DNA of 37,064 bases from Paracoccaceae bacterium (GTDB lineage Bacteria > Pseudomonadota > Alphaproteobacteria > Rhodobacterales > Rhodobacteraceae). The notes beneath the pieces were generated by a model. It saw nothing but the letters and a program-made list of their open reading frames with translations. It was not told the DNA's origin and did no database searches. Positions 1 through 7,377 of this stretch are shown piece by piece. Position numbers and translations under genes: made by a program. Position 1 is the stretch's first letter, and each line of letters starts with the position of its first letter. The stretch covers positions 1-37,064 of the forward strand of contig JAFIEO010000025.1 in assembly GCA_020832445.1 (NCBI GenBank). Direction: 5' to 3'.

Positions 1-82
1 GGGGGTTTCGGGGGGGGGTCCCCTGCGGGGCGGGGCGGCCCCCCGGCGCGGGCCCCCACACCCCCTTTCGCATAGGGGAAAT
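1..82. other. G/C homopolymer-rich window edge
   Basis: Dense runs of G followed by runs of C with no supported gene; the sulfotransferase stop codon lies just beyond. The C runs can pair with the G runs, so a hairpin is possible, but the sequence quality of such a stretch at an edge is doubtful. Confidence 0.4.
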
Positions 83-925
83 TCAGCTGCCAAGCCCCGC
101 CCAATGCGGCGCATGCGGGTCCGCCAATCGCTGGTTTATCACCGCCAGATCAAGCGCCCCCGGTGCGCGCGCGTCCGGGGCAAACCGGTCATATCCGAAC
201 AACTCGAAATCCCAGCGATACAATTCCTGCATCAGATGCAGGCTAAGATCATCGAAATACTCGGCCAGCGGCGCGGCAGGTTTTGGCCCGCTGTTGAACC
301 GCGGGACCATTTCGGGCCTGTGCGCCTGCGGTATGTGCTCCAGCACCGGCACAATCCCGCTGTCCCAATCCTCTATGCGGAACAGATGGCTGAAGGCCAC
401 GCCATTCAACGTGACTGCACGCAAATGCTGCGCCTGCGCGGTCCAGTGCCGGTCGAACCAGAATCGCTGGCGAAACACATGCACATCGCGCACAAACAGC
501 AAAAACCGCCGGAATGCAGGCACAGGGTCGGCACCTTCGCGCAGATCAGCCCCGTAGCGTTCCCAAAGCATCTGGCGCAATGTCCCGCGATAGGGCTTGC
601 CATCGCGTTGCAACGTGCAAATCTTCTCCTGAAAGGTGGACAATATCCGCGCAAACGGGTTGCGCACCGCCGAAAACACGAACGCCTGTCCCGCCCGCGC
701 AGGCCCCATCAGATCGGGCGCGAACGGCCATTTGACAACACCTTGCGCAGCATCATGAATGTCGCCGTCGAAAAACCTGCCATGGTCCGCATGATAGACC
801 AGTTGCGCCAAGGTCGAGCAGGCCGCTTTGGGTACTTCACGGTAGACCACACCCCCGTCATGGGCCAGCCAGCAGCCATCATACCGCTGCGGTGCCAGAT
901 CCATCCCGCTCGAATGCTCCATCAT
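83..925 (-). CDS. sulfotransferase family 2 protein
   Basis: A 280-residue protein resembling the Golgi-type/HNK-1 carbohydrate sulfotransferases (sulfotransferase family 2), which move a sulfuryl group from PAPS to a hydroxyl on a glycan or similar acceptor. The 5'-phosphosulfate-binding loop is visible as VPKAACSTL (residues 31-39), and the 3'-phosphate site as SAVRNPFARILSTF (residues 85-98, with R88 and S96 as the expected contacts). The C-terminal part ends in an aromatic-rich ELYRWDFELFGY stretch common in this family. Two adjacent ATGs (925 and 922) could start it. There is no signal peptide. The next gene is divergent and unrelated, so context does not reveal the acceptor. Family assignment is firm, substrate unknown. 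Confidence 0.8.
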   Translation of the reverse strand: MMEHSSGMDLAPQRYDGCWLAHDGGVVYREVPKAACSTLAQLVYHADHGRFFDGDIHDAAQGVVKWPFAPDLMGPARAGQAFVFSAVRNPFARILSTFQEKICTLQRDGKPYRGTLRQMLWERYGADLREGADPVPAFRRFLLFVRDVHVFRQRFWFDRHWTAQAQHLRAVTLNGVAFSHLFRIEDWDSGIVPVLEHIPQAHRPEMVPRFNSGPKPAAPLAEYFDDLSLHLMQELYRWDFELFGYDRFAPDARAPGALDLAVINQRLADPHAPHWAGLGS

Positions 926-1011
926 GTGCCTGCCTGTCCACTTTCAGGGGTGACGCCCTGCCCCGTTATGCGTACCTTGCGCGCCAGACCCATTCATTGC
1001 AAGAGGACGCG

Positions 1012-1395
1012 ATGCCCTACATCTATGACGATCAGAACATCTTCGCCAGAATCCTGCGCGGCGAAATCCCCTGCAACAAGGTTCTGGAAACCGAACATTC
1101 GCTGGCCTTCAGTGATATCGCCCCCAAAGCCCCCCATCATGTGCTGGTCATCCCCAAAGGTCCGTATGTCTGCCATGATCATTTCGCGCTCGATGCCACG
1201 GATACCGAAATTGTGGATTTCACCCGCACAATCGGCCGGATCTGTGCGCAACTTGGCGTCACCCCCGGCGCGGACGGGGCCGGATACCGGCTGATTTCCA
1301 ATGCCGGCAATGATGGTGTGCAAGAAGTCCCGCATCTGCATGTGCATATACTCGCAGGTCGCAATATCGGCCCGATGGTGATGGCCCGCGATTAA
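1012..1395 (+). CDS. HIT family protein (histidine-triad nucleotide hydrolase/transferase)
   Basis: A 127-residue cytosolic protein of the histidine-triad superfamily, which hydrolyses or transfers nucleoside phosphoramidates and related nucleotides. The triad reads HLHVHIL (H108, H110, H112), preceded by the usual SNAGNDGVQEVPH segment; the N-terminal half has the family pattern FARILRGEIP and the strand HHVLVIPK. The length matches the HinT-like branch. I chose the ATG at 1012 because it has AGAGGA about 6 bases upstream and begins at the conserved N-terminus; further upstream codons in the frame are not family-like. It stands alone upstream of a tRNA gene. The physiological substrate cannot be told. 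Confidence 0.88.
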   Translation: MPYIYDDQNIFARILRGEIPCNKVLETEHSLAFSDIAPKAPHHVLVIPKGPYVCHDHFALDATDTEIVDFTRTIGRICAQLGVTPGADGAGYRLISNAGNDGVQEVPHLHVHILAGRNIGPMVMARD

Positions 1396-1444
1396 GAAAC
1401 GGCCTTGACGCGGACAGCCAGACTGCGTATCCGCTTGGCCCAGA

Positions 1445-1518
1445 GGCGAGTTGGCGGAGTGGTTACGCAGCGGATTGCAAATCCGTGAACACCGGTTCGA
1501 TTCCGGTACTCGCCTCCA
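1445..1518 (+). tRNA. tRNA-Cys (GCA anticodon)
   Basis: The 74-nt sequence folds as a full cloverleaf. The acceptor arms GGCGAGT and ACTCGCC pair perfectly, followed by discriminator T and an encoded CCA (1516-1518). The anticodon arm is GCGGA-TTGCAAA-TCCGT with GCA at 1477-1479, and the T arm is CCGG-TTCGATT-CCGG. A T run follows directly and may help terminate the transcript. Confidence 0.95.
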
Positions 1519-1628
1519 TTTTTTTTCAATCACCTGACCAGATTCCGCCTACACGCAAATTTTGCGTGTCAAAAGCCGTTTCAAGATTCCTGTCCTGGCT
1601 TCGTTTTGTTGCTATCCGACGGACTGCC

Positions 1629-2279
1629 TTAACGCTGTATCTTTTGCGGCACCGCTACATGCCGGGCGTAAATGTATATCATCCAGCCCAGCATGACCGC
1701 GTTCAGGATATGCCACATGAAATGCGTGCCCAGCGGGAACCCGTCACAGACACTGGCATCGGCCATGCGGAAGCCAAGTGACACGCATAAAAGCGCCGCG
1801 CCGCCCAGCAAGCCTTTTCCAACGGGCGTCTGGCGCAGCCATGCCCCGTAGCCCGCGATCAGTATGGCCACACTGAAATAGGCTGCATTTGCCCCCGCAG
1901 CAGGCCAGACCAGCCCGACCGCCCATGACACCCCAGCCGCATAGGGGATGAACAGCGCGCCCACAATCAGCGCCAACCACCCCGGTGCGCGCAAGTAGTC
2001 GCGCGTCGCGGCAAACAGATATAACAGGATAAACACCACGATAGGCAGCACATCCAAAAGCCCTGCCCAGGCGGTTGCATGGGTGTGCCACAAAAACGAT
2101 CCGACCCCGATTGCGACCAGCACAACAGCCATCAGCCGGGCAAGCACATGGCAACGGGTATGCGGCCAGACCACGGCAGCGGCTATCACAAACGCAACAT
2201 TTGTCACGGCATTGACAGGTTCGGCCCAATAGGAAAAATCTGTTCTTTCACAATAGGCTATGATTTGCTCTTGCCACAT
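1629..2279 (-). CDS. ceramidase-family integral membrane protein
   Basis: A 216-residue protein with about seven hydrophobic segments that fits the ceramidase domain family, part of the CREST superfamily of membrane hydrolases (alkaline ceramidases, Per1, PAQR receptors). The CREST signature residues are all visible: S61 and H65 in GSFLWHTHATAW, D76 in LLDVLP, and H186 and H190 in GTHFMWHILNAV near the C-terminus; in alkaline ceramidases such residues bind a catalytic zinc. The N-terminal CERTDFSYWAEPVNAVTN is also family-typical. Its natural substrate in a bacterium is unknown; a role in amide-linked lipid turnover would be inference. It ends near the tRNA-Cys gene and starts just 6 bp from the tadA stop, so it may be transcribed with tadA. 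Confidence 0.8.
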   Translation of the reverse strand: MWQEQIIAYCERTDFSYWAEPVNAVTNVAFVIAAAVVWPHTRCHVLARLMAVVLVAIGVGSFLWHTHATAWAGLLDVLPIVVFILLYLFAATRDYLRAPGWLALIVGALFIPYAAGVSWAVGLVWPAAGANAAYFSVAILIAGYGAWLRQTPVGKGLLGGAALLCVSLGFRMADASVCDGFPLGTHFMWHILNAVMLGWMIYIYARHVAVPQKIQR

Positions 2280-2285
2280 TGGAAC

Positions 2286-2738
2286 CTACCGCAACTTGCC
2301 AAAAAACGATTTCAGCAAGGCTTCCGCGTCACTGACACACAAGCCTTCGTATATTTCGGGAACATGATGACATTGCGCATGCGCAAACACGCGCGCGCCT
2401 TGCGCAACACCGCCGGATTTCGGGTCTGACGCGCCGTAATACAGCCGCGATATCCGTGCATGCGCCATGGCCATGGCGCACATGGCGCATGGCTCCAGCG
2501 TGACATACAGATCATAGCCTGTCAGCCGTTCCTGCCCCAACGCCGTACAGGCCGCGCGAATTGCCAGCATCTCGGCATGTGCGGTCGGATCATGCAACTC
2601 TCGTGTGCGATTGCCCGCCGCCGCAATCACCCGCCCGCCCGGATGGGCAATCACCGCGCCCACGGGCACTTCGCCGCGCTGTGCTGCGGCCCGCGCCTCG
2701 GTCAGCGCCAGTTGCATATGACTGCGAAAGGGACTCAT
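2286..2738 (-). CDS. tadA: tRNA adenosine(34) deaminase TadA
   Basis: This enzyme deaminates adenosine 34 to inosine in the anticodon of tRNA-Arg(ACG), allowing one tRNA to read three arginine codons. The 150-residue protein has the cytidine-deaminase-like zinc motifs HAE (H54, E56) and PCAMC (C84, C87), plus the TadA-typical segments GEVPVGAVI, DPTAHAEMLAIR and YGASDPKSG. Length and motif spacing agree with TadA rather than guanine or cytosine deaminases. It lies immediately upstream of the ceramidase-family gene on the same strand. Confidence 0.9.
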   Translation of the reverse strand: MSPFRSHMQLALTEARAAAQRGEVPVGAVIAHPGGRVIAAAGNRTRELHDPTAHAEMLAIRAACTALGQERLTGYDLYVTLEPCAMCAMAMAHARISRLYYGASDPKSGGVAQGARVFAHAQCHHVPEIYEGLCVSDAEALLKSFFGKLR

Positions 2739-2828
2739 GCCCCCTCAGATGGCCTGCGCGCGCGCGCGATACAAGCAAAATGAATTCCAGATTTCATCTT
2801 GCCTCAAATACTCAAACCTTACGCCACA

Positions 2829-3929
2829 TCAACCCGCGCGCGTCCAGACCTGCATGACATCGCCGCCCACAGGCTGCACCTGCGCCAGCCTGAAGCGCGG
2901 CGCGTCGTCAAGCTGCGACAGACCCAACGCGCCAAGTCCGGCACGCCCCTCGGACCCGATCAGCTTGCCTGCGCTGAACACCACCATCTGATCCACCAGC
3001 CCTGCGCGCAGCAGACTGGCGGCAAGTGCCCCGCCGCCTTCGCAAAACACCCGCGTCAGCCCCTGTGCGGCAAGGGTTTGCATCATCGCAGCCGCGTCCA
3101 GCCCATGATCGCCATCTGCAAGCGGACAGGCCAGCGTTTTTGCCCCTGTCCCCTGCCATGCTGCCACGCGTTCAGCGGGCGCCTGCGGGCCATGCAGCAC
3201 CCAGACAGGCGCGTCCCCCGCGGTCCGGCCCAAACGGCTGTCAATGCACAGATCAAGCCGTGGCACGGCAACAACCCGCACGGGCTGATGTCCGGTCCCA
3301 AGCCCCCGCACCCGCAAATCGGGATCATCGGCGCGCGCCGTGCCCGCCCCCACCAATACCGCGTCGTGACGCGCGCGCATGGCGTGGACTACGCGGCGCG
3401 CATCCGGTCCCGTGATCCAGCGGCTTTCGCCCGTGGCGGTGGCAATCCGCCCGTCCAGTGTCATGGCCAGCTTCAGGGTTACAAAGGGGCGGTTTTGCGT
3501 CAGGCGCAGCAAAAAACCGGCATTTGCCACATAGGCGGCGGCGGCTTCGACCCCTTCGACCACATCCAGACCGGCGGCGCGCAGCATGGCATGCCCGCGC
3601 CCTGCCACACGCGGATCGGGGTCCGTCAACGCGGTGACAACACGCACCACCCCTGCGTTTATCAGGGCATTGGAACAAGGCGGCGTCTTGCCATGATGGG
3701 CGCAGGGTTCCAGACTGACATAGGCCGTGGCCCCGCGCGCATCACATGCCGCCAGCGCCATTGCTTCGGCATGGGGGCGCCCGCCCGGCTGGGTCCAGCC
3801 ACGCGCCAGAATGCGCCCGTCCCTGACGATCACGCAACCAACGGCAGGATTGGGCCAGACGCGCCCCAGAACGCGCCGGCCCAGCGCGATGGCCAGACGC
3901 ATAAAGGCGGGATCAATCCTGTCAGGCAA
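2829..3929 (-). CDS. ribD: bifunctional riboflavin deaminase/reductase RibD
   Basis: RibD performs two successive riboflavin steps: deamination of diaminohydroxyphosphoribosylaminopyrimidine and NADPH reduction of the ribose side chain. The N-terminal deaminase domain (about residues 1-145) has zinc ligands H53 (HAE) and C76/C85 in EPCAHHGKTPPC, with WPNPAVGCVIV near the start. The reductase domain (about 150-366) includes RPFVTLKLAMTLDGRIAT, SRWITG and CEGGGALAASLL. The start is a TTG at 3929: a stop codon lies just upstream in frame and AGAGG is about 11 bases before it; a downstream ATG (codon 10) would shorten the conserved N-terminus. It lies 3 bp after nrdR, so the two are co-transcribed. 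ribH is 6 kb away with its own riboswitch. Confidence 0.92.
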   Translation of the reverse strand: MPDRIDPAFMRLAIALGRRVLGRVWPNPAVGCVIVRDGRILARGWTQPGGRPHAEAMALAACDARGATAYVSLEPCAHHGKTPPCSNALINAGVVRVVTALTDPDPRVAGRGHAMLRAAGLDVVEGVEAAAAYVANAGFLLRLTQNRPFVTLKLAMTLDGRIATATGESRWITGPDARRVVHAMRARHDAVLVGAGTARADDPDLRVRGLGTGHQPVRVVAVPRLDLCIDSRLGRTAGDAPVWVLHGPQAPAERVAAWQGTGAKTLACPLADGDHGLDAAAMMQTLAAQGLTRVFCEGGGALAASLLRAGLVDQMVVFSAGKLIGSEGRAGLGALGLSQLDDAPRFRLAQVQPVGGDVMQVWTRAG

Positions 3930-3932
3930 GGT

Positions 3933-4400
3933 CTATTCGGCCTCTTTGGGTTCGGGGCGCAATTCGGAAACAAATTTGTCAAAATCATCCGCTTCCTGAA
4001 AATTCTTGTACACGCTGGCAAAGCGCACATAGGCAACCGTGTCGATCCGCGCCAGCGTTTCCATGACAATCTCGCCGATCATCTTGGACGGGATGTCGGT
4101 ATCGCCCAGCGATTCAAGCCGCCGGACCATGCCAGAAATCATCTGGTCTATGCGTTCATGCTCGATCGGGCGTTTTTGCATCGCAATCCGGATGGAGCGT
4201 TCCAGCTTCTCGCGGTCAAACGCCTCGCGCCGTCCATTGGTCTTGACGACGACCAGATCGCGCAGTTGCACGCGTTCATATGTTGTAAAGCGCCCCCCGC
4301 ATGCCGGACAGAAGCGTCGCCGCCGGATGGCGCCATGATCCTCGGCGGGGCGTGAATCCTTCACTTGCGTGTCGGTATTGCCACAGAACGGACAGCGCAT
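3933..4400 (-). CDS. nrdR: transcriptional repressor NrdR
   Basis: NrdR is a nucleotide-sensing zinc-ribbon/ATP-cone repressor of ribonucleotide reductase genes. The 155-residue protein begins MRCPFCGN and has a four-cysteine zinc ribbon (CPFC and CPAC), then RFTTYERV, and an ATP-cone of about residues 50-140 including [16 protein letters not shown] and [11 protein letters not shown]. The start at 4400 is preceded by GGGAGAGG at good distance; longer readings upstream contain no family-like sequence. The nrdR-ribD order is frequent in Alphaproteobacteria. I saw no ribonucleotide reductase gene in the window. Confidence 0.95.
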   Translation of the reverse strand: MRCPFCGNTDTQVKDSRPAEDHGAIRRRRFCPACGGRFTTYERVQLRDLVVVKTNGRREAFDREKLERSIRIAMQKRPIEHERIDQMISGMVRRLESLGDTDIPSKMIGEIVMETLARIDTVAYVRFASVYKNFQEADDFDKFVSELRPEPKEAE

Positions 4401-4682
4401 GACCTCTCCCTCGGGTTTGTACGGGTGACTGACGCAAGAACTATAGGCAAACCGCGACGGCTTGGGTAGCGTGAAATGCCTGCCACCAGATACGGGCGCT
4501 GCGTTGTTGCATGCCGGACTCAGGGGGCATCTTGCGGGGTGCGGGCGGGGCGGCGCACTGACCCTGCCGCGCGGGCGCTGTGTCAGGGTCAGGGTCAGGG
4601 TCGGGGAATTCCAGATGGGCGCGCGGCAGAATGCGGCAAGCTGGCCCTTGTCTTGGCCGCGAACCAATGGCAATGAACGCCC
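4401..4682. other. intergenic region between nrdR and an SDR gene
   Basis: This 282-bp divergent region must hold the start signals of both neighbours. The left part carries the nrdR ribosome-binding site. The middle is G-rich and holds a short TCAGGG repeat. I could not recognise a convincing sigma-70 promoter or a paired NrdR box. Confidence 0.4.
4558..4606. repeat. short TCAGGG tandem repeat with inverted partner
   Basis: Three exact copies of TCAGGG (4583-4600) followed by a degenerate fourth. The first copies also pair with CTGACCCTG at 4558-4566, giving a 9-bp inverted repeat with CAGGGTCAG (4584-4592). A simple sequence tract prone to slippage; function unknown. Confidence 0.6.
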
Positions 4683-5357
4683 ATGACACACGAACACCAC
4701 AAAAAGCTTGCCCTCATCACGGGCGCATCGCGCGGCCTTGGCGCTGCATTGGCACAAACCCTTGCCGGGGCGGGCTGGCATGTTGTTGCCGTCGGGCGCA
4801 CCCTGGGCGCGCTGGAAGAACTGGACGACCGCATTCAGGCATCGGGCGGCACCGCGACACTGGCGGCGCTGGACATCACCAATGATGACGCCATGCGCCA
4901 TTTGTGCCGCGACATACATGACCGCTGGGGCGCGCTGGACCTGTGGGCGCATACGGCCATTTACGCCCCGCCCATGACCCCCGCCGACCATGTGCCGCTG
5001 AAGGACTGGGAAAAATGCGTGGGCGTGAACATGCGCGCCACGGGTTTTTTGATTCCCATGATCGCGCCCCTGCTGGTGGCCGGGGCCGGGCGTGGCACTG
5101 CGCTGTTTGTCGATGACCCTGCCGCCTATGGGCGGTTCATGGGGGCATATGGCGCATCAAAAGCCGCACAAATGACATTGGCGCGCGCCTGGCAGGACGA
5201 AAGCACCAAGACCGGCCCGCGCGTAGTCATTGAACCCTGCGCGCCTATGCCAACCGCCACCCGCGCACGCTTTTTCCCCGGCGAAGACCGCGCGCAACTG
5301 ACGCCGTGTGCCGATGAAGCGGCACGACTGACGGCGATCTTGCACGCTGACGGCTGA
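4683..5357 (+). CDS. SDR family NAD(P)-dependent oxidoreductase, atypical active site
   Basis: A 224-residue Rossmann protein of the short-chain dehydrogenase/reductase superfamily. The cofactor loop TGASRGLG is at residues 13-20, the adenine-ring Asp follows as LDIT (64-67), and the catalytic YxxxK is Y156-GAS-K160. The usual serine 12-13 residues before the tyrosine is missing; the strand reads [10 protein letters not shown], with aspartates 144-145 in that area. The NNAG motif is replaced by AHTAIYAP. The protein may therefore be a divergent or non-canonical SDR; substrate unknown. It is divergent from nrdR and is followed by a hairpin, so it is probably monocistronic. Confidence 0.75.
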   Translation: MTHEHHKKLALITGASRGLGAALAQTLAGAGWHVVAVGRTLGALEELDDRIQASGGTATLAALDITNDDAMRHLCRDIHDRWGALDLWAHTAIYAPPMTPADHVPLKDWEKCVGVNMRATGFLIPMIAPLLVAGAGRGTALFVDDPAAYGRFMGAYGASKAAQMTLARAWQDESTKTGPRVVIEPCAPMPTATRARFFPGEDRAQLTPCADEAARLTAILHADG

Positions 5358-5370
5358 CAGGTAATGCACC

Positions 5371-5396
5371 GATTTGGGCGCAATGACGCCCAAATC
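5371..5396 (+). terminator. hairpin after the SDR gene
   Basis: GATTTGGGCG and CGCCCAAATC form a perfect 10-bp stem with a 6-nt loop 13 bp after the SDR stop codon. There is no T run behind it, so it may be a weak terminator or an RNA-stabilising stem. Confidence 0.4.
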
Positions 5397-5412
5397 CCGC
5401 CACAATAAACAA

Positions 5413-5432
5413 CTAATTTTACGAATAATTAG
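5413..5432. promoter_or_regulatory. AT-rich inverted repeat upstream of the tad genes
   Basis: CTAATT and AATTAG are 6-bp inverted arms separated by 8 bp in an otherwise GC-rich region, about 80 bp before the first tad-type start. It could be an operator or an AT-rich promoter element; no cognate factor is evident. Confidence 0.25.
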
Positions 5433-5509
5433 ATGTTTGGAGCGCCGCCCGTAATCGGGTGCGCCGGCCGCTGTTTTACAGCTGCCTTGTTGGTAACAGG
5501 TGCGATTTA

Positions 5510-6823
5510 ATGCTTGAACGAACCCGCCGTTTTCCGTTTTCATTCAGCCATCGTCTGGCGCTGTTTCAGCGCGCCGAAGATGGGGCAATTCTGGTTTTCG
5601 GGCTGTTTGCCTTCGTGATCATGCTGATGGTTGGTGGCGTTGCGGTCGACCTTATGCGCTATGAGGCGCACCGCGTCCACATGCAGGGCACTGCCGACCG
5701 CGCGGTTCTGGCTGCCGCCATGCTGCGCGACAACCCCGCCAACCCCCGACCCGAGGATGTTGTTCAGTCCTATTTCGATGCCGAAGGGCTGGGTGATCAT
5801 GTGCGTGGGCGCATTGATGTTCAGGAATCCGCATCACAGGGGCGCACGGTTACCGTCACACCAGAAGGGCGCATGAACACATTTTTCATGCGGTGGAGCG
5901 GGGTCGACACCCTGAACATGGCCACACCTGCTGCCGCAAGCGAAGGTCTGGCGACAGTGGATATTGAAATCGTCATGGTGCTTGATGTGTCGGGGTCGAT
6001 GATGGACTTCAACCGCATGGAAAACCTGCGAACAGCCTCTATCGATTTTGTCGAGGATCTGCTGGGCAACAGCCATAATGGCAATGTCGCCATTACATTC
6101 GTGCCCTACAGCACCGAGGTTATCATGCCTGCGGGCACGCTGGGGTATTTCAACAATCTGGCCGATCCGCATTCAGGGTCCATGCACAATGCGTTCTGCA
6201 TCGATTTCTCAACATGGGACAGCGTGACGGACACCATCAATACCCCCATGTTCCGCCGCAACTGCGACCTGAATTCGAACACCGAATACCTGATCACGGA
6301 TATGCCCATCCGGCCCTATGTCAACGACGTCAACACGGCCGTGAACTACATCAATTCGCTTGGGCCAAACTGGGGCACATCCATTGATCTGGGCCTGCGC
6401 GCAGGTGCAATGTTCTTTGATCCGACCATGCGCCCGATCATCGACCATCTGATTTACAATGGCGACGTTGACTCGATCTTTGCCAACCGCCCGCATGACT
6501 GGGACCGCCCTGCCACTGCGCGCGCCGTGGTCCTTATGACAGATGGCGAGAATTGCTGCTTTCACCCGGGCCACCCGGCCACGCGCAAACCCGATCTGGA
6601 AACACAAGATGCCGACACAGTGTCGGTATGCAATGCGCTGAAAGCGCAGAATGTGCAAATCTACGGCGTGGCGTTTGAGGCGCCCGCAGGTGGGGCAGCG
6701 CTGATGGAAGCCTGCGCATCATCGCCCAACCATTTCTTCAACAGCAGCGGCGAAGAACTTATTGCGGCATTCCAGTCCATCGCCACGCATGTGCAAACCT
6801 ATTCGCTGCGGTTGACACGATGA
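5510..6823 (+). CDS. TadG-like pilus assembly protein with VWA domain
   Basis: A 437-residue protein of the TadG type, expected to be anchored in the inner membrane with its bulk in the periplasm, as an accessory of Tad/Flp pilus assembly. The N-terminal part has basic residues, the pseudopilin-like junction EDG-AILVF (G25) and a single membrane segment (about 26-48). A von Willebrand factor A domain starts near residue 150, with the metal-binding MIDAS motif D159-V-S161-G-S163; VVLMTDGEN is the later VWA strand. I chose the ATG at 5510; an upstream GTG at 5459 adds 17 residues without family features. It overlaps the next gene by 4 bp (ATGA). No tad ATPase or platform genes are seen nearby, so it must act with a machine encoded elsewhere. 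Confidence 0.8.
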   Translation: MLERTRRFPFSFSHRLALFQRAEDGAILVFGLFAFVIMLMVGGVAVDLMRYEAHRVHMQGTADRAVLAAAMLRDNPANPRPEDVVQSYFDAEGLGDHVRGRIDVQESASQGRTVTVTPEGRMNTFFMRWSGVDTLNMATPAAASEGLATVDIEIVMVLDVSGSMMDFNRMENLRTASIDFVEDLLGNSHNGNVAITFVPYSTEVIMPAGTLGYFNNLADPHSGSMHNAFCIDFSTWDSVTDTINTPMFRRNCDLNSNTEYLITDMPIRPYVNDVNTAVNYINSLGPNWGTSIDLGLRAGAMFFDPTMRPIIDHLIYNGDVDSIFANRPHDWDRPATARAVVLMTDGENCCFHPGHPATRKPDLETQDADTVSVCNALKAQNVQIYGVAFEAPAGGAALMEACASSPNHFFNSSGEELIAAFQSIATHVQTYSLRLTR

Positions 6824-7371
6824 CACAGATATTTTGCCCAAAAAACTGGCTGCGCCGCTTTCGCCACAATGACGATGGCGCGGCGACAGTCGAATTTGTT
6901 ATCCTGTTCCCGCTGGTTCTGGCCATGATGCTGGGCGCCATCGATCTGGGCATCACCATGGCGCGTCAGGTCATGCTGGACCGCGCGGTGGATATTACCG
7001 TGCGCGATGTGCGCCTTGGCACGATCGGCACAAACGGGTCGGACCGTATGTCGGACCTGATTTGCGCCAACAGCATGATGCTGCCAAATTGCATAGACAA
7101 TATTACCGTAGAAATGATGCCGGTGAACACATCGGATTTCTCGGGTCTTGACGGGCCATTTCCCTGCATTGACGACCAGCAGGCAATCACCCCCGCCGTG
7201 ACGTTCAACCCCGGCGCTGGTGGGGGGGTGCAGGAATTGATGCTGCTGCGCATTTGCGTTGTCGCCGAACCCTTCTTGCGCGTGACCGGCCTGTTTTCCG
7301 GTCTGGATATTAACCCTGACGGACAACTTGTGCTGACCAGCCGCAGTGCTTTTGTCAATGAACCAAGGTAA
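6820..7371 (+). CDS. TadE-like pilin/pseudopilin
   Basis: A 183-residue TadE-like protein. Its N-terminus has the prepilin form: a short basic leader, then G20-AATVEF with glutamate at the fifth position after the predicted cleavage site (E25), followed by the hydrophobic helix VILFPLVLAMMLGAIDLGI. TadE-type pseudopilins are processed by the TadV-like prepilin peptidase and support Flp pilus assembly. The periplasmic part carries several cysteines (LICANS, LPNCID, FPCIDD, LRICVV) that could pair. It overlaps the preceding TadG-like gene by 4 bp, and the next pilin-like gene follows after 6 bp, so the three form an operon. Confidence 0.8.
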   Translation: MTQIFCPKNWLRRFRHNDDGAATVEFVILFPLVLAMMLGAIDLGITMARQVMLDRAVDITVRDVRLGTIGTNGSDRMSDLICANSMMLPNCIDNITVEMMPVNTSDFSGLDGPFPCIDDQQAITPAVTFNPGAGGGVQELMLLRICVVAEPFLRVTGLFSGLDINPDGQLVLTSRSAFVNEPR

Positions 7372-7377
7372 AACGCC

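Noticed and set aside
2799-4355. A 518-codon plus-strand open frame opposite ribD and nrdR
   Set aside because: It is antisense to two clear genes, rich in His/Pro/Arg as is typical for a GC-rich shadow frame, and has no family features or ribosome-binding site.
5459-5509. GTG start that would lengthen the TadG-like protein by 17 residues
   Set aside because: The extra residues are not family-like and lack a ribosome-binding site; the ATG at 5510 gives the normal short basic leader.
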